DNA of 63,814 nucleotides. It comes from Dehalococcoides mccartyi (GTDB taxonomy: Bacteria > Chloroflexota > Dehalococcoidia > UBA2979). Below are positions 10,950 to 22,275 of this stretch, in pieces. Made by a program: the position numbers and the translations under genes. Where the stretch lies: NCBI GenBank assembly GCA_945865925.1, contig CAMBFG010000009.1, positions 1 through 63,814 on the forward strand, read 5' to 3'. The stretch's first letter is position 1; each line of letters opens with the position of its first letter. The notes under the pieces were generated by a model. It was not told the DNA's origin and ran no database searches. It worked only from the letters and a program-made list of their open reading frames with translations.

Positions 10950-12865
10950 CGGGCACCGCTCGGCTGGCTGACGCGCGACGGGCCCGCGGGCAAGGCGCGA
11001 TAGGCCTCGAGGATCTCCTTCGCGACGGGGCCGGCGTGCGTGGAGCCGACGCCGTATTCGAGGTAGACGACCACGGCGATCTCGGGACGGTCGAAGGGGC
11101 CGAAGGCCATGAACCACGCATGGGTGTCGAACTCGCCATCGGGGTAGGGCTGGCCGAACTCGGCGGTGCCGGTCTTCGCCGCGAGTTGCCAGCCGGCGGG
11201 AACGCCCGTGAACGCAGTCCCATCGAGTGCCGCCGCCGCAAGCATGCCTCGACGCACCGTGTCGAAATGGGCGGTGGTGCCGGGCAGGCGTGCCGTCACC
11301 GTGCGCCCGTTCGGCGTGAAGCGACCGTCCTGGCGGAAGCCTCGGACGACGCGAGGCGCGAGCAGGTCGCCCCCATTGGCGAGCGCCGAAGCGAATACGG
11401 CCATCTGCACGGGCGTGGAGGTGAAGTACCCCTGACCGATGCCGTAGGTATAGGTGTCACCCAGTACCCACGGGTCGCCAACGGCCTTCTCCTTCCACTT
11501 GCTGTCCGGCACGAGGCCCTCGGTCTCGCCGGGCAGGTCGATGCCGGTCGGCCGGCCGAAGCCGCCGAGGCGCGCCCATTTCGACAGCGTCTCGACCCCC
11601 ATGCCCTTGAACACCTCGCGGCCGTTCTGCCGGTAGCCGCCCGCGAGCAGGTAGAAGTACACGTCCGACGACCGCGCGAGGGCACGCGTCATGTCCATGG
11701 AGCCGTGCGCCATCCAGTCCTTGAAGACGTACTGGATGGCGGGGTTGTACTCGTTCTGGACCGTGATGTAACCGTTGCTCGTGATCCGCGTATCCGCCGT
11801 CGCGATGCCTTCCTCGAGGGCTGCGAGGGCGACGAGCGGCTTGAAGATCGATCCGGGTGACCGCGTCTCCATGTACGTACGGTCCACCAGCGGATGCCCG
11901 AGGTCGCGCAGCACCCCGTCGAGGGTTGCAGCCTCGGTCGTGCCGTTGAACAAGTTCGCGTCGTACGAGGGCAAAGACACCAGCGCCAGCACCTCGCCGC
12001 TGTTCACGTCCATGACGATGGCGGCGCCACCCGGGATCGGCTTCGGGCGACCGGGGATCGTCCTCGCGATCGAGAGGCCATTCTCGATGCCCTTGCGGAG
12101 GGCGGCTTCTGCCGCCCTCTGCAGGCCGACATCGATCGAGAGTTCCACGGTCGCCCCGGCGCGTGGCGCGCTGTCCCCCATCAGTCCGACCTCGCGCCCC
12201 TGCGGGTCGGTGAGCACGAGACGCTTGCCCGCCTCGCCTCGGAGGCGGCTCTCGTAGACGGACTCCACGCCGGTCACGCCAATGCGCCCGTCCGCGTTGT
12301 AGCCCGCCTTCTGCAGATCGACCGTCCGGTCAGCCGAGATCGGCCCGACGTAGCCGAGGACATGCGCGAGCGCTCCGCTCGTCTCATACCGACGGGTTGA
12401 GGTGGCCTCCACTCGCACGGCGTGCATCCCGGCGAGTGAGGCGCGCAGGGCGATCGCGCGCTCGGCAGGGATATGCTCTTCCAACACCACCGGCCGGTAT
12501 GGGTCGACCTGCGCGAGACGCGTGTCCGCGGCCCGCACCAGGCGGTCGACGCCCACGCCCGAATGCGCCTCCAGGTCGAGGAGTGCGCGACTCCTCGGTT
12601 CAGCCTCGGACGGCAGCAGCCCCGGGATAACGACCAGCCGGTAGTCCGGGACGTTTCGCGCGAGGACGACGCCGTTGCGGTCCGTGATCACCCCCCGTGC
12701 GGCCTCGACCGGTACGACGCGTGGTGTCACGCCGCTGCCCCACTCTGGCACCACGACGGGATCGAGCCATTGCGCGCGCAAGAGGTCGACGGCGAACACG
12801 GCGAAGATCACGCTGATCGCCGCGAGCACGAGCCGCAGTCGCACCGTGACGGAGAGGCGCGTCAC
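10946..12865 (-). CDS. mrdA: Penicillin-binding protein 2 (elongation transpeptidase)
   Basis: Class B PBP that cross-links new lateral peptidoglycan with RodA. The 639-residue protein has one N-terminal membrane helix (about 8-28), a PBP dimer/pedestal domain, and a transpeptidase domain with SIFK (SxxK nucleophile, about residue 338), SSD in the SxN position (about 398) and KTGT (about 562). The Asp in place of Asn in SxN is often seen in class B enzymes. The GTG start at 12865 overlaps the mreD stop by four bases. The order mreB-mreC-mreD-mrdA-rodA is the conserved elongasome operon. Confidence 0.95.
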   Translation of the reverse strand: MTRLSVTVRLRLVLAAISVIFAVFAVDLLRAQWLDPVVVPEWGSGVTPRVVPVEAARGVITDRNGVVLARNVPDYRLVVIPGLLPSEAEPRSRALLDLEAHSGVGVDRLVRAADTRLAQVDPYRPVVLEEHIPAERAIALRASLAGMHAVRVEATSTRRYETSGALAHVLGYVGPISADRTVDLQKAGYNADGRIGVTGVESVYESRLRGEAGKRLVLTDPQGREVGLMGDSAPRAGATVELSIDVGLQRAAEAALRKGIENGLSIARTIPGRPKPIPGGAAIVMDVNSGEVLALVSLPSYDANLFNGTTEAATLDGVLRDLGHPLVDRTYMETRSPGSIFKPLVALAALEEGIATADTRITSNGYITVQNEYNPAIQYVFKDWMAHGSMDMTRALARSSDVYFYLLAGGYRQNGREVFKGMGVETLSKWARLGGFGRPTGIDLPGETEGLVPDSKWKEKAVGDPWVLGDTYTYGIGQGYFTSTPVQMAVFASALANGGDLLAPRVVRGFRQDGRFTPNGRTVTARLPGTTAHFDTVRRGMLAAAALDGTAFTGVPAGWQLAAKTGTAEFGQPYPDGEFDTHAWFMAFGPFDRPEIAVVVYLEYGVGSTHAGPVAKEILEAYRALPAGPSRVSQPSGAR

Positions 12866-13335
12866 GCGAACAACCGCCGGTCGTGTGGCCGCAACGGGAA
12901 CATCGCCGCGCAGGTTAGCCCCGCGACGATGGCCGCCACGGTCACGCCCCACACCAGAGAGGCCCCTGCCGGGGGAGGCCCCGCGGCGATGGCGAGCACA
13001 GCGAGGTACCCCGCGCCAGCCCATACGCCAGCGAGCGCGGCGCGCAAGGATCGCGTCCGTCGTCCCGGGACATCGGCGGCGGCCAGCGTGCCGGCAGCGA
13101 CGGCCGGGAGCAACGCCAGCGCGAACAGGCCCACGCGCGCCTCGGATAGCACGCCGAGGACGGCAGCGGCCGCGAAGGTGAGCACGACGGCCTCACGGGG
13201 GCCTCGGACGGCAGCCCAGCCGGCGGCCAGCGCACCGGGAAGCGCGATGGCCGCGCCACCTTCACCCAGCAGGGCGAGCGGCCCGCTCTGCAGCAGTCCA
13301 GCGCACACGCCGAGGAGCGCGGCGACCAGGATCAT
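12862..13335 (-). CDS. mreD: Rod shape-determining protein MreD
   Basis: A 157-residue, very hydrophobic protein with about five to six membrane segments and little charge. The sequence alone is weakly diagnostic. The position between mreC and mrdA, with four-base overlaps on both sides (13332-13335 and 12862-12865), and the normal MreD length make the call. MreD is the integral membrane partner of MreC in the elongasome. Confidence 0.85.
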   Translation of the reverse strand: MILVAALLGVCAGLLQSGPLALLGEGGAAIALPGALAAGWAAVRGPREAVVLTFAAAAVLGVLSEARVGLFALALLPAVAAGTLAAADVPGRRTRSLRAALAGVWAGAGYLAVLAIAAGPPPAGASLVWGVTVAAIVAGLTCAAMFPLRPHDRRLFA

Positions 13336-14162
13336 CGCGTCGCCTCGCCAGTGAGGGTGACGCCAGGGCGGAAGTCCGTGAGCACCAGCAGCTGTTCGAG
13401 GCGGTCGTAGTCGACGAGCGGCTCCACACGGATCCGCGCGAACATCTCCTCGCTGCGAGCCTCGACGTTCGCGACCCGTCCGATCAGCAGGCCCGGCGGC
13501 AGCAGCCCGCCGAGGGCGCTCGTCAGCACCAGGTCGCCGGAGGCGACGGGCACGGTCGCGGCGACGAGGTCGAACCGCAGCCCGCCGCCATCACCCGCCA
13601 GGGAGCCCTGTGTCCGCGAGGATTGGAGGACGCCCGTGACCGCGCTGTCGGAGTCGTGCAGCAGCCGCACACGTGCTCGGTGCTCGTCCGCAGCAGTCAC
13701 GATGCCGACGAGGGTGGCGCCGGGGCCAAGCACCGGCTGGCCCGGCTGCACGCCGTCCGCCGTGCCTCGGCCGATCAGGAGCATCTGGCGGCCGGGGGCG
13801 GGGTCGCGTAGCAGGACGGGTGCCGTGACACGAGCGCCCAGTTGGCCGGCTGCCTGCTGGAGGGCTCCCGCTTCCTCGCTCGCCGTGTGCTGCTCGCGCG
13901 TCGCGGCGAGTTCGGCCTGTGCGCGCGCGAGTTCTTGCCGGAGCGAGGCATTTTCGCGCGAGAGTTCGCCGAGTTGGCCCGCGTTCAGCAGCACATCCGA
14001 GATCGGTCGCGTGGTCGCACGCAACGCGCTCGCAACGGGCGCGACGATGGTGGCGGCACGCGACTCGACGTCACCCGCCAGCGGGATGGGCGACAGCGCG
14101 AGCAAGAGCAGGGCGGCGACGAACGCGCCGGAGAGCCAGACGAGGTTGCGGGCGCCGGTCAC
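13332..14162 (-). CDS. mreC: Rod shape-determining protein MreC
   Basis: A bitopic scaffold that links the MreB filament to PBP2. The 276 residues comprise a membrane helix at about 10-27, a coiled coil at about 62-105 (LSRENASLRQELARAQAEL), and the paired beta-barrel MreC domain, with the typical GVQPGQPVLGPGATLVGIV and GDLVLTSALGGLLPPGLLIGRV stretches. The ATG at 14162 lies 56 bases after the mreB stop, and the 3' end overlaps mreD. Length and architecture are normal for the family. Confidence 0.94.
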   Translation of the reverse strand: MTGARNLVWLSGAFVAALLLLALSPIPLAGDVESRAATIVAPVASALRATTRPISDVLLNAGQLGELSRENASLRQELARAQAELAATREQHTASEEAGALQQAAGQLGARVTAPVLLRDPAPGRQMLLIGRGTADGVQPGQPVLGPGATLVGIVTAADEHRARVRLLHDSDSAVTGVLQSSRTQGSLAGDGGGLRFDLVAATVPVASGDLVLTSALGGLLPPGLLIGRVANVEARSEEMFARIRVEPLVDYDRLEQLLVLTDFRPGVTLTGEATR

Positions 14163-14218
14163 GCGATCGCCTCCTCACCGCCTCGGGGCGTCCTCGACTG
14201 ACGCGCGGCGCCGTCTCG

Positions 14219-15280
14219 CTATCGAGGCGGGCGGCGCGAGGCGACGGCGGACTGCACCTTTTGGAGCGTCTCCGTCTCTTCGAGGGCATCCGCGCAGCCG
14301 CGGACGACCGAGCGCAGGGGGTCTTCGCCCACGTAGACGGGGAAGCGCGTCTCCGTCGCGAGTTTGCGGTCCAGGCCGCGCAGCATGGAACCGCCGCCGG
14401 TCATCGCGATGCCGTGCATCATCAGGTCAGCCACCAATTCCGGCGGCGTGGTCTCGATGGTGGCGCGCACGGTCCGCACGATCTCATTCACGACGAGCGA
14501 GAGCGCGTCGCGGATCTCGATCGTCGAGACCTCGACGGACTTCGGCAGGCCGGTGGCAAGGTCGCGGCCACGGAGATCGGCGGTGCCCTCGTCGTCCAGC
14601 GGGAAGGCGGAGCCGGCGGCCATCTTCAACTGCTCGGCTGTGCGCTCGCCGATCAGGAGGTTATGCACCTGCCGCGCGTAGTCCATGATCGCCATGTCCA
14701 TCGCGTCACCGGCTGCGCGCGCGGACTGCGATCGCACGATGCCGCCGAGGGCGATCACGGCCACCTCGGTTGTACCGCCACCGATGTCGACGCACATCGA
14801 GCCAGCCGCGTCCATCACCGGCAACCCGGCGCCGATCGCGGCAGCCATCGGCTCTTCGATGAGGTAGGCGGCGCGTGCTCCAGCGGCGATCGCGGCGTCG
14901 TGGACGGCGCGCTTCTCGACCTCGGTTGCTCCGGACGGGATACCGACGACGACACGCGGCTTGCCGACGCCCATGCCGAAGCGTTCGTGTACCGAGCGGA
15001 TGAAGTACTGGAGCATCTTCTCCGTCGTCGCGAAGTCGGAGATCACGCCGTCGCGCAGCGGGCGCACCGCGATGATCGAGGACGGGGTTCGCCCGACCAT
15101 CCGCTTCGCCTCGGCGCCAATCGCCAGTACGCGTTTTGTGACGCGGTCAATGGCGACGACCGAGGGCTCGTCGATCACGATGCCCCGGCCGCGGACCGAC
15201 ACCAGGGTGTTGGCCGTGCCGAGGTCGATTGCGATGTCATGCGAAAACATGCCGAGGAACGACGAGAGCGGATTGATCAC
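14219..15280 (-). CDS. mreB: Rod shape-determining protein MreB (actin-like)
   Basis: Actin-fold ATPase whose filaments steer cell-wall synthesis. Landmarks are DLGTANTLV (phosphate-1), GIPSGATEVEKRAV (connect-1/adenosine region) and DIGGGTTEVAVIALGG (phosphate-2), then MTGGGSMLRGLD near the C-terminus. I chose the GTG at 15280 (353 residues, N-terminus INPLSSFLGMFSHDIAIDLG) because MreB proteins often start about ten residues before FSxDIxIDLG. The ATG at 15250 and the open frame up to 15349 are alternatives. The implied rod shape is an inference. Confidence 0.95.
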   Translation of the reverse strand: MINPLSSFLGMFSHDIAIDLGTANTLVSVRGRGIVIDEPSVVAIDRVTKRVLAIGAEAKRMVGRTPSSIIAVRPLRDGVISDFATTEKMLQYFIRSVHERFGMGVGKPRVVVGIPSGATEVEKRAVHDAAIAAGARAAYLIEEPMAAAIGAGLPVMDAAGSMCVDIGGGTTEVAVIALGGIVRSQSARAAGDAMDMAIMDYARQVHNLLIGERTAEQLKMAAGSAFPLDDEGTADLRGRDLATGLPKSVEVSTIEIRDALSLVVNEIVRTVRATIETTPPELVADLMMHGIAMTGGGSMLRGLDRKLATETRFPVYVGEDPLRSVVRGCADALEETETLQKVQSAVASRRPPR

Positions 15281-15411
15281 GTGTGAGGTGCCTCGATGGA
15301 CAGTCTGCGGGACGCTGTTCGGAGTGTAGAGACGGGTTACGGGCGGCAAGGGGGGTGCTCCCCGCGTCTATCCACAATGTGTGAACATCGCCCCGAACCC
15401 GTTCGCACCGT

Positions 15412-15948
15412 CTACATCCCGGCGACACCCCGGAGCAGCCAGCCGACGACGAAGGCGAGGCTCGCCGCGCCACCCCCGAGCACGAGCGTCTCCGTGGCGC
15501 TTCGCCAGACCGGCGTCGTCGTGGCGCGCGCCTTGGCCACCCCGATGCCGACGAACGCCAGGGCGGTCATCGCAGTGCTGGGCCAGAGTGGCTCGGAGAT
15601 GAGACTCGGGCTGATGAGGTGTACAGCAAACGGGAGGAGTGGGACCGCTCCAACCAGTACAAACGCGAGAAAGGTCGCCATCGCCGCCCCTCGAGGGTCA
15701 GGGTCGCCGTCGCGCGCTCGGCGTCGCTTTCCCGGCTGCCCCTGGTCGGCGTTCGTGCCGAGGTAATCGCTGACGCCCATCGAGAACCCATCCGCGATCA
15801 GGTTCGCGACCCCCAGTACGAGGATGATCCCACCCCCGAGGTCGGCGCCCACCGCTCCGGCGACGATCGCGAAGGTCGTCACGGCACCATCGACGGCTCC
15901 GAACACGAGGTCTCGGAGGTAGCGGCGGATGAGGACGGCGAGTGGCAT
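15412..15948 (-). CDS. VIT1/CCC1-family iron/manganese transporter
   Basis: A 178-residue membrane protein that starts with the family signature: VFGAVDGAVTTFAIVAGAVGA followed by the GVANLIADGFSMGVSDYLG helix, whose Met/Gly/Asp pattern lines the metal path in VIT1. It has five predicted membrane segments and a short charged loop instead of the larger metal-binding domain of plant VIT1. It starts 3 bases downstream of the next gene's stop and is probably co-transcribed with it. Likely role: export or sequestration of Fe2+ or Mn2+. Confidence 0.85.
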   Translation of the reverse strand: MPLAVLIRRYLRDLVFGAVDGAVTTFAIVAGAVGADLGGGIILVLGVANLIADGFSMGVSDYLGTNADQGQPGKRRRARDGDPDPRGAAMATFLAFVLVGAVPLLPFAVHLISPSLISEPLWPSTAMTALAFVGIGVAKARATTTPVWRSATETLVLGGGAASLAFVVGWLLRGVAGM

Positions 15949-15951
15949 CCG

Positions 15952-17088
15952 CTAGATACCGGTCACGCCGCCGATGAGGCTGCCCACGCCGTATGTCAGT
16001 GCCGCTGCAGCCAGGCCGAGGGCCACCTGACGCATCCCGCTTCGCCAGAGCGACCGGCCGGTCAGCAGCGTGATCCCGGCGCCGAGGCCGAAGAGGCCCA
16101 GCCCGGACGCCGCCGCGCTCGCCAGAATGGCCGGGGTTCCCTCACCAATGACGAACGGCAGCACCGGGATGACCGCGCCGATGCTGAACAAGACGAACGA
16201 GGTGGTCGCCGCCGCCCACGGCGAGCCGAGTTCCTCCGGGACGATCCCCAGTTCCTCCCGCGCCAGCGTGGCCAGGGCGTGTTCCGGGTCCTTCAGCAGG
16301 ACGTTGGCGAGCGCCTCGGCTTCCGCCTGGGGGAGTCCCTTCGCCTGGTAGATGAGGGCCAGTTCGTCTCGTTCGGCGTCAGGGTCGAGGCGCAACTCCT
16401 CGCGTTCGGCTTCGATCTGCGCCTCAGCGGCTTCGCGAGAGGAGGTGACGGAGATCCACTCGCCCAGCGCCATCGACGACGCGCCGGCGAGCAGTCCGGC
16501 CACGCCCGCGAGCAGAATGGCGTCCCGCCCGACTCCGGCGCCCGCGATGCCTGCGACCAGCGCGAGGTTGGACACCAGCCCGTCGTTCGCGCCCAGCACG
16601 GCCGCCCGCAGCGCGTTCCCGCCGCCGAGGGAGCGGTGGCGCGTTTCGATCCGCCCAATCACCGAACCTGCTACGCCCCGCCCACCGGCACCGCTGCGCG
16701 AAAGCGCGTCGAACACACGGGCGTGAGAGGACTCGTCCTGTGGGAGGCCCTCGCGCTCCGCGATGGCGTTGCCCGTGTACATATCGGTGGCGCCGCGCTC
16801 GAACGACTTGATGATCGGGAGCACCAGGTCGGGCCCGAAGCGCCCGGCGATCCACATCAGGATGCGCGCGCGGTTCGAGGGCCGTGGTGGGGTGTCGTCT
16901 TCCCCGGCAAGCCGCAATTGCTCGCGCCAGAGATCGAGGTGGCGCACCTCCGTCTTCGCGAGGCGCTGGTAGATGTCCTTCAGCGATGCATCGCTCTCGG
17001 CTTCCGCAAGGCGTTCGTAGATGAAGAGGCCGTCGACCTCCTCCGCCAGGAACGCGCGGTACTGCTCGACCTCGGTTGTGGGTGCCAT
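15952..17088 (-). CDS. Ferritin-like (rubrerythrin) domain fused to VIT1/CCC1 transporter
   Basis: A 378-residue fusion. Residues 1-140 form a ferritin-like four-helix region with iron-ligand motifs (EEVDGLFIYERLAE, then EVRHLDLW, and later ESSHARVF). Residues 155-378 are a VIT1/CCC1 membrane domain (AAVLGANDGLVSNLALVAG, SSMALGEWISVTS). This matches the MbfA class, in which a ferritin-like cytosolic domain oxidises or senses iron for the exporter. It sits directly after the ligA stop and before a second, domain-free VIT gene. Iron export against peroxide stress is the likely role, inferred from MbfA. Confidence 0.9.
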   Translation of the reverse strand: MAPTTEVEQYRAFLAEEVDGLFIYERLAEAESDASLKDIYQRLAKTEVRHLDLWREQLRLAGEDDTPPRPSNRARILMWIAGRFGPDLVLPIIKSFERGATDMYTGNAIAEREGLPQDESSHARVFDALSRSGAGGRGVAGSVIGRIETRHRSLGGGNALRAAVLGANDGLVSNLALVAGIAGAGVGRDAILLAGVAGLLAGASSMALGEWISVTSSREAAEAQIEAEREELRLDPDAERDELALIYQAKGLPQAEAEALANVLLKDPEHALATLAREELGIVPEELGSPWAAATTSFVLFSIGAVIPVLPFVIGEGTPAILASAAASGLGLFGLGAGITLLTGRSLWRSGMRQVALGLAAAALTYGVGSLIGGVTGI

Positions 17089-19350
<2,262 letters not shown>

Positions 19351-19378
19351 TCAGCAGGCGACCGCCTGGAGCATCGCA

Positions 19379-20032
19379 ATGGCAGACGTGGTGATCGTGG
19401 ACTACGGGGCGGGCAACCTCCGCAGCGTGGAGCGCGCCGTCGTACACGCGGGCATCGAGCCGCTGGTCACCAGTGAGGCCTCCCAGATCCCCGGCGCGCG
19501 CGCCCTGATCGTCCCCGGCGTCGGCGCAGCCGAAGACACCATGGCGCACCTGCGGCAGGGCGGCCTCGACGGCCCCATCCTCGACTACATCGCCTCGGGC
19601 AAGCCGTTCCTCGGCGTATGCATGGGGATGCAGGCGCTGTTCGAGGTGTCCGAGGAGGGCGGCCGTCACGAGTGCCTCGGCGTCCTCGGCGGGCGGATCG
19701 TGCGCTTCCCGTTCGGGATGACGGTGCCGCACATGGGCTGGAACACTGTCCACGTCGACCGTCCGCACCCGGTCCTCGAAGGCATCGAGCAGGACGACTA
19801 CTTTTACTTCGTCCACTCGTACCACGGTGCGCCCGCCGACCCCTCGATCGTCATCGGCAGCACCGAGTACGAAGGTGTGACGTTCCCCGCGATCGTGGGA
19901 CGGGACAATGTGATCGCGACGCAGTTCCACCCGGAGAAGTCCGGTCGGAGCGGCCTGCGGCTCTATGCGAACTTCCTCCGGCTGGCCCTGGAGCACGGCT
20001 CGATCGCCCCCGCGGCGACCGCGGCATCCTGA
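19379..20032 (+). CDS. hisH: Imidazole glycerol phosphate synthase, glutaminase subunit HisH
   Basis: Class I glutamine amidotransferase that supplies ammonia to HisF in histidine synthesis. The 217 residues start DVVIVDYGAGNLRSVERA. The nucleophile Cys lies in GVCMGMQALFE (about residue 81), and the His/Glu pair in QFHPEKSG (about 183-187). The ATG at 19379 was chosen by family alignment; longer frames upstream have no support. First gene of hisH-hisA-hisF, with an 11-base gap to hisA. The other his genes are not in the window. Confidence 0.96.
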   Translation: MADVVIVDYGAGNLRSVERAVVHAGIEPLVTSEASQIPGARALIVPGVGAAEDTMAHLRQGGLDGPILDYIASGKPFLGVCMGMQALFEVSEEGGRHECLGVLGGRIVRFPFGMTVPHMGWNTVHVDRPHPVLEGIEQDDYFYFVHSYHGAPADPSIVIGSTEYEGVTFPAIVGRDNVIATQFHPEKSGRSGLRLYANFLRLALEHGSIAPAATAAS

Positions 20033-20043
20033 CGAGGCGTCCC

Positions 20044-20790
20044 ATGGAAGTGATCCCCGCGATCGATATCCGCGGCGGCAAGTGCGTCCGCTTGGCCCAG
20101 GGTGACTACGCCCGCGAGACCGTCTTCGGCGACGACCCGCTCGCGATGGCGCGCCGCTGGGCGGCCGAGGGCGCCACGCGCATCCACGTCGTCGACCTCG
20201 ATGGCGCACGCGACGGCGCGCAGGCCAACCTCGCCGTGACGCGCGCCATCGTGAAGGCCGTCGAGGTGCCGGTGCAGACGGGCGGCGGCGTCCGCACGAT
20301 CGAGGTCGTGAGTGCGGCGCTCGACGCTGGCTTCGACCGCGTGGCGCTCGGTACTGCTGCGGTGAAGGATCCGACGCTTGTGCCCGCTGCTGTTGCGCTG
20401 GCGGGCGATCGCGTTTTCGTCTCGGTCGACGCCCGCGAGGGGCGCGTCAGCCTCGAGGGGTGGACCGAGGACAGCGGCATCGACGCAACGGAGTTCATTG
20501 CACGGCTGCGTGACCAGGGCGTCGTGCGCATCGTCTATACCGACATCCTGCGCGACGGTGTCCACGACGGCCCGAACTTCGAGGCCATCGAGCGGCTGGT
20601 GCGCACCTCCGGCATGCGCGTGATCGCCGCGGGCGGCGTCGGCAGTACCGCCGACCTCGTGCGTCTTGCGGAGTGCGGCGCGGAAGGTGCCATCGTGGGC
20701 CGCGCGATCTACACCGGCGACGTCCGTCTCCCCGAGGCGATCAAGGCAGTCGCCCGCTCCTCGGGTGCTTCATCAGCGGCGAGCGCGTAG
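20044..20790 (+). CDS. hisA: Phosphoribosylformimino-AICAR isomerase HisA
   Basis: TIM-barrel Amadori isomerase, fourth step of histidine synthesis (ProFAR to PRFAR). It is 248 residues long. The N-terminal VIPAIDIRGGKCVRLAQGDY contains the first catalytic Asp. The second half has the second catalytic Asp in YTDILRDG, and phosphate-binding glycines occur in TGGGVRT and AAGGVGS. In actinobacteria a HisA homologue (PriA) also serves Trp synthesis; this cannot be excluded from sequence alone. The stop abuts the hisF start. Confidence 0.95.
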   Translation: MEVIPAIDIRGGKCVRLAQGDYARETVFGDDPLAMARRWAAEGATRIHVVDLDGARDGAQANLAVTRAIVKAVEVPVQTGGGVRTIEVVSAALDAGFDRVALGTAAVKDPTLVPAAVALAGDRVFVSVDAREGRVSLEGWTEDSGIDATEFIARLRDQGVVRIVYTDILRDGVHDGPNFEAIERLVRTSGMRVIAAGGVGSTADLVRLAECGAEGAIVGRAIYTGDVRLPEAIKAVARSSGASSAASA

Positions 20791-21561
20791 ATGCTGACGA
20801 AGCGCATCATCCCCTGCTTCGACGTGGCAGACGGCCGCGTGGTAAAGGGCGTCTCCTTCGTCGAGTTGCGCGACGCGGGCGACCCGGTGGAGCTCGCCCG
20901 GAAGTACGACCTCGCGGGCGCGGATGAACTCGTGTTCCTCGACATCACGGCGTCCTCTGATGGCCGGGCGAGCGTGTATGACATGATTCGCCGTACGGCG
21001 GATCAGGTGTTTATCCCGTTCACCGTGGGCGGTGGCGTGCGATCCGCGCAGGACGTACGCCTGATGCTCGAAGCTGGCGCCGAGAAGGTGTCTGTGAACA
21101 CGGCCGCCCTCGAACGTCCCGAACTGATCGCGGAAGGCGCGAAGGCGTTCGGCTCGCAGTGCATCGTCGTGGCCATCGACGCAAAGCGGGCCGCCGACGG
21201 CCGCTGGGGCGTCTACACGCACGGCGGGCGACGCGAGACCGGCCGCGACGCGGTCGAGTGGGCGCGTGAGGCGGTCGAGCGCGGCGCTGGGGAACTCCTC
21301 GTCACCTCCATGGACACCGATGGCCATCAGCAGGGCTACGACCTCAAACTCCTGCGCGCGATCTCCGATGCCGTCGAGGTCCCCGTGATCGCCTCGGGCG
21401 GGGCAGGCGAGCCCTCCCACCTCTATGACGCGCTGACCGACGGCGGTGCGAGCGCGGTGCTGGCGGCCTCGATCTTCCACTTCGGCACGCACGACATCGG
21501 GTCGCTGAAGGCATACCTCACCGGGCGCGGACTGCCGATGCGCCCCGTCACGCCGCAGTAG
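20791..21561 (+). CDS. hisF: Imidazole glycerol phosphate synthase, cyclase subunit HisF
   Basis: TIM-barrel cyclase that forms IGP and AICAR using ammonia channelled from HisH. The 256 residues begin with the textbook [17 protein letters not shown] (catalytic Asp11). The second acid lies in VVAIDAKR, and phosphate-site glycines occur in TVGGGVRS and ASGGAGEP. The ATG follows the hisA stop with no gap, so the genes are translationally coupled. Length is normal. Confidence 0.97.
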   Translation: MLTKRIIPCFDVADGRVVKGVSFVELRDAGDPVELARKYDLAGADELVFLDITASSDGRASVYDMIRRTADQVFIPFTVGGGVRSAQDVRLMLEAGAEKVSVNTAALERPELIAEGAKAFGSQCIVVAIDAKRAADGRWGVYTHGGRRETGRDAVEWAREAVERGAGELLVTSMDTDGHQQGYDLKLLRAISDAVEVPVIASGGAGEPSHLYDALTDGGASAVLAASIFHFGTHDIGSLKAYLTGRGLPMRPVTPQ

Positions 21562-21567
21562 CGAGCG

Positions 21568-22275
21568 ATGCCGGGACGCCCGCCACCATTTCGGGTAAGC
21601 CACGTCTTCTTCGACGTCGACGGCACCCTCGTTGATTTCGACGCAGCGCTCCGGATCGGCCTCCAAGCTGCCGCCGAGGTGCTCTCGGACGCGATTGACC
21701 GTTTCGTGACACCCGGCGAACTGCAGGCGGCGCGTGACCGCGCTGCACGCGACCTGCGGATGGTGCCCGGAGCCCTCGCGAGGGCCCGTGAGGAGTCATT
21801 CCGCCAGATCCTCGCGCTGGGTGGGGTGACGGACGAGATGGTGGTCGCCCGCACGAACACTGCGTTCTTCGCCGCCCGTGACGCCGCGCTGCTCCCCTAC
21901 GACGACGTCGAGGAGGTCGTGAGCGCACTCCTCGACCGTGGACTCACCCTCGTCGCCGCCACCAACGGGAACTCCGCGATGGTGCAGGCGCCGATCTTCC
22001 GTCGGATGCACCTGCTCTGGACCGCCGAGGACGCGCGCGTCGCTAAGCCCGATCCGGCGTTCTTCTTCGGCGCCATGGAACGCAGCGGTGCGCGCGTCGA
22101 GACCACGCTGATGGTCGGTGACCGCATGGACAACGACGTCGCACCCGCGATGACCCTCGGTATGTACGGCGTACTGATCGACCGCGACAGCCGTGCCTTA
22201 GACGTCGACGCCCCACGCGTCGAGTCCCTGCGTGATCTCCCCGCGCTGATCGAGGTCGTCCCTAGCGGCGCGTGA
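21568..22275 (+). CDS. HAD-superfamily hydrolase
   Basis: A 235-residue phosphatase-type HAD protein. Motif I is FFDVDGTLVDFD (about residues 14-25), motif II the AATNG region, motif III the K in RVAKPDPAFF and motif IV GDRMDNDV. A helical cap lies between motifs I and II, which fits subfamily I (phosphoglycolate phosphatase/YjjG-like). It begins 6 bases after hisF and may be co-transcribed. A link to histidinol-phosphate phosphatase is tempting but unproven: that activity exists in some HAD families, yet nothing here is specific. Its 3' end overlaps the convergent nitroreductase gene by 14 bases. Confidence 0.85.
   Translation: MPGRPPPFRVSHVFFDVDGTLVDFDAALRIGLQAAAEVLSDAIDRFVTPGELQAARDRAARDLRMVPGALARAREESFRQILALGGVTDEMVVARTNTAFFAARDAALLPYDDVEEVVSALLDRGLTLVAATNGNSAMVQAPIFRRMHLLWTAEDARVAKPDPAFFFGAMERSGARVETTLMVGDRMDNDVAPAMTLGMYGVLIDRDSRALDVDAPRVESLRDLPALIEVVPSGA

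Noticed and set aside
21568-22275. HAD gene as histidinol-phosphate phosphatase
   Set aside because: Adjacency to hisF is the only support; the motifs are generic for HAD phosphatases.
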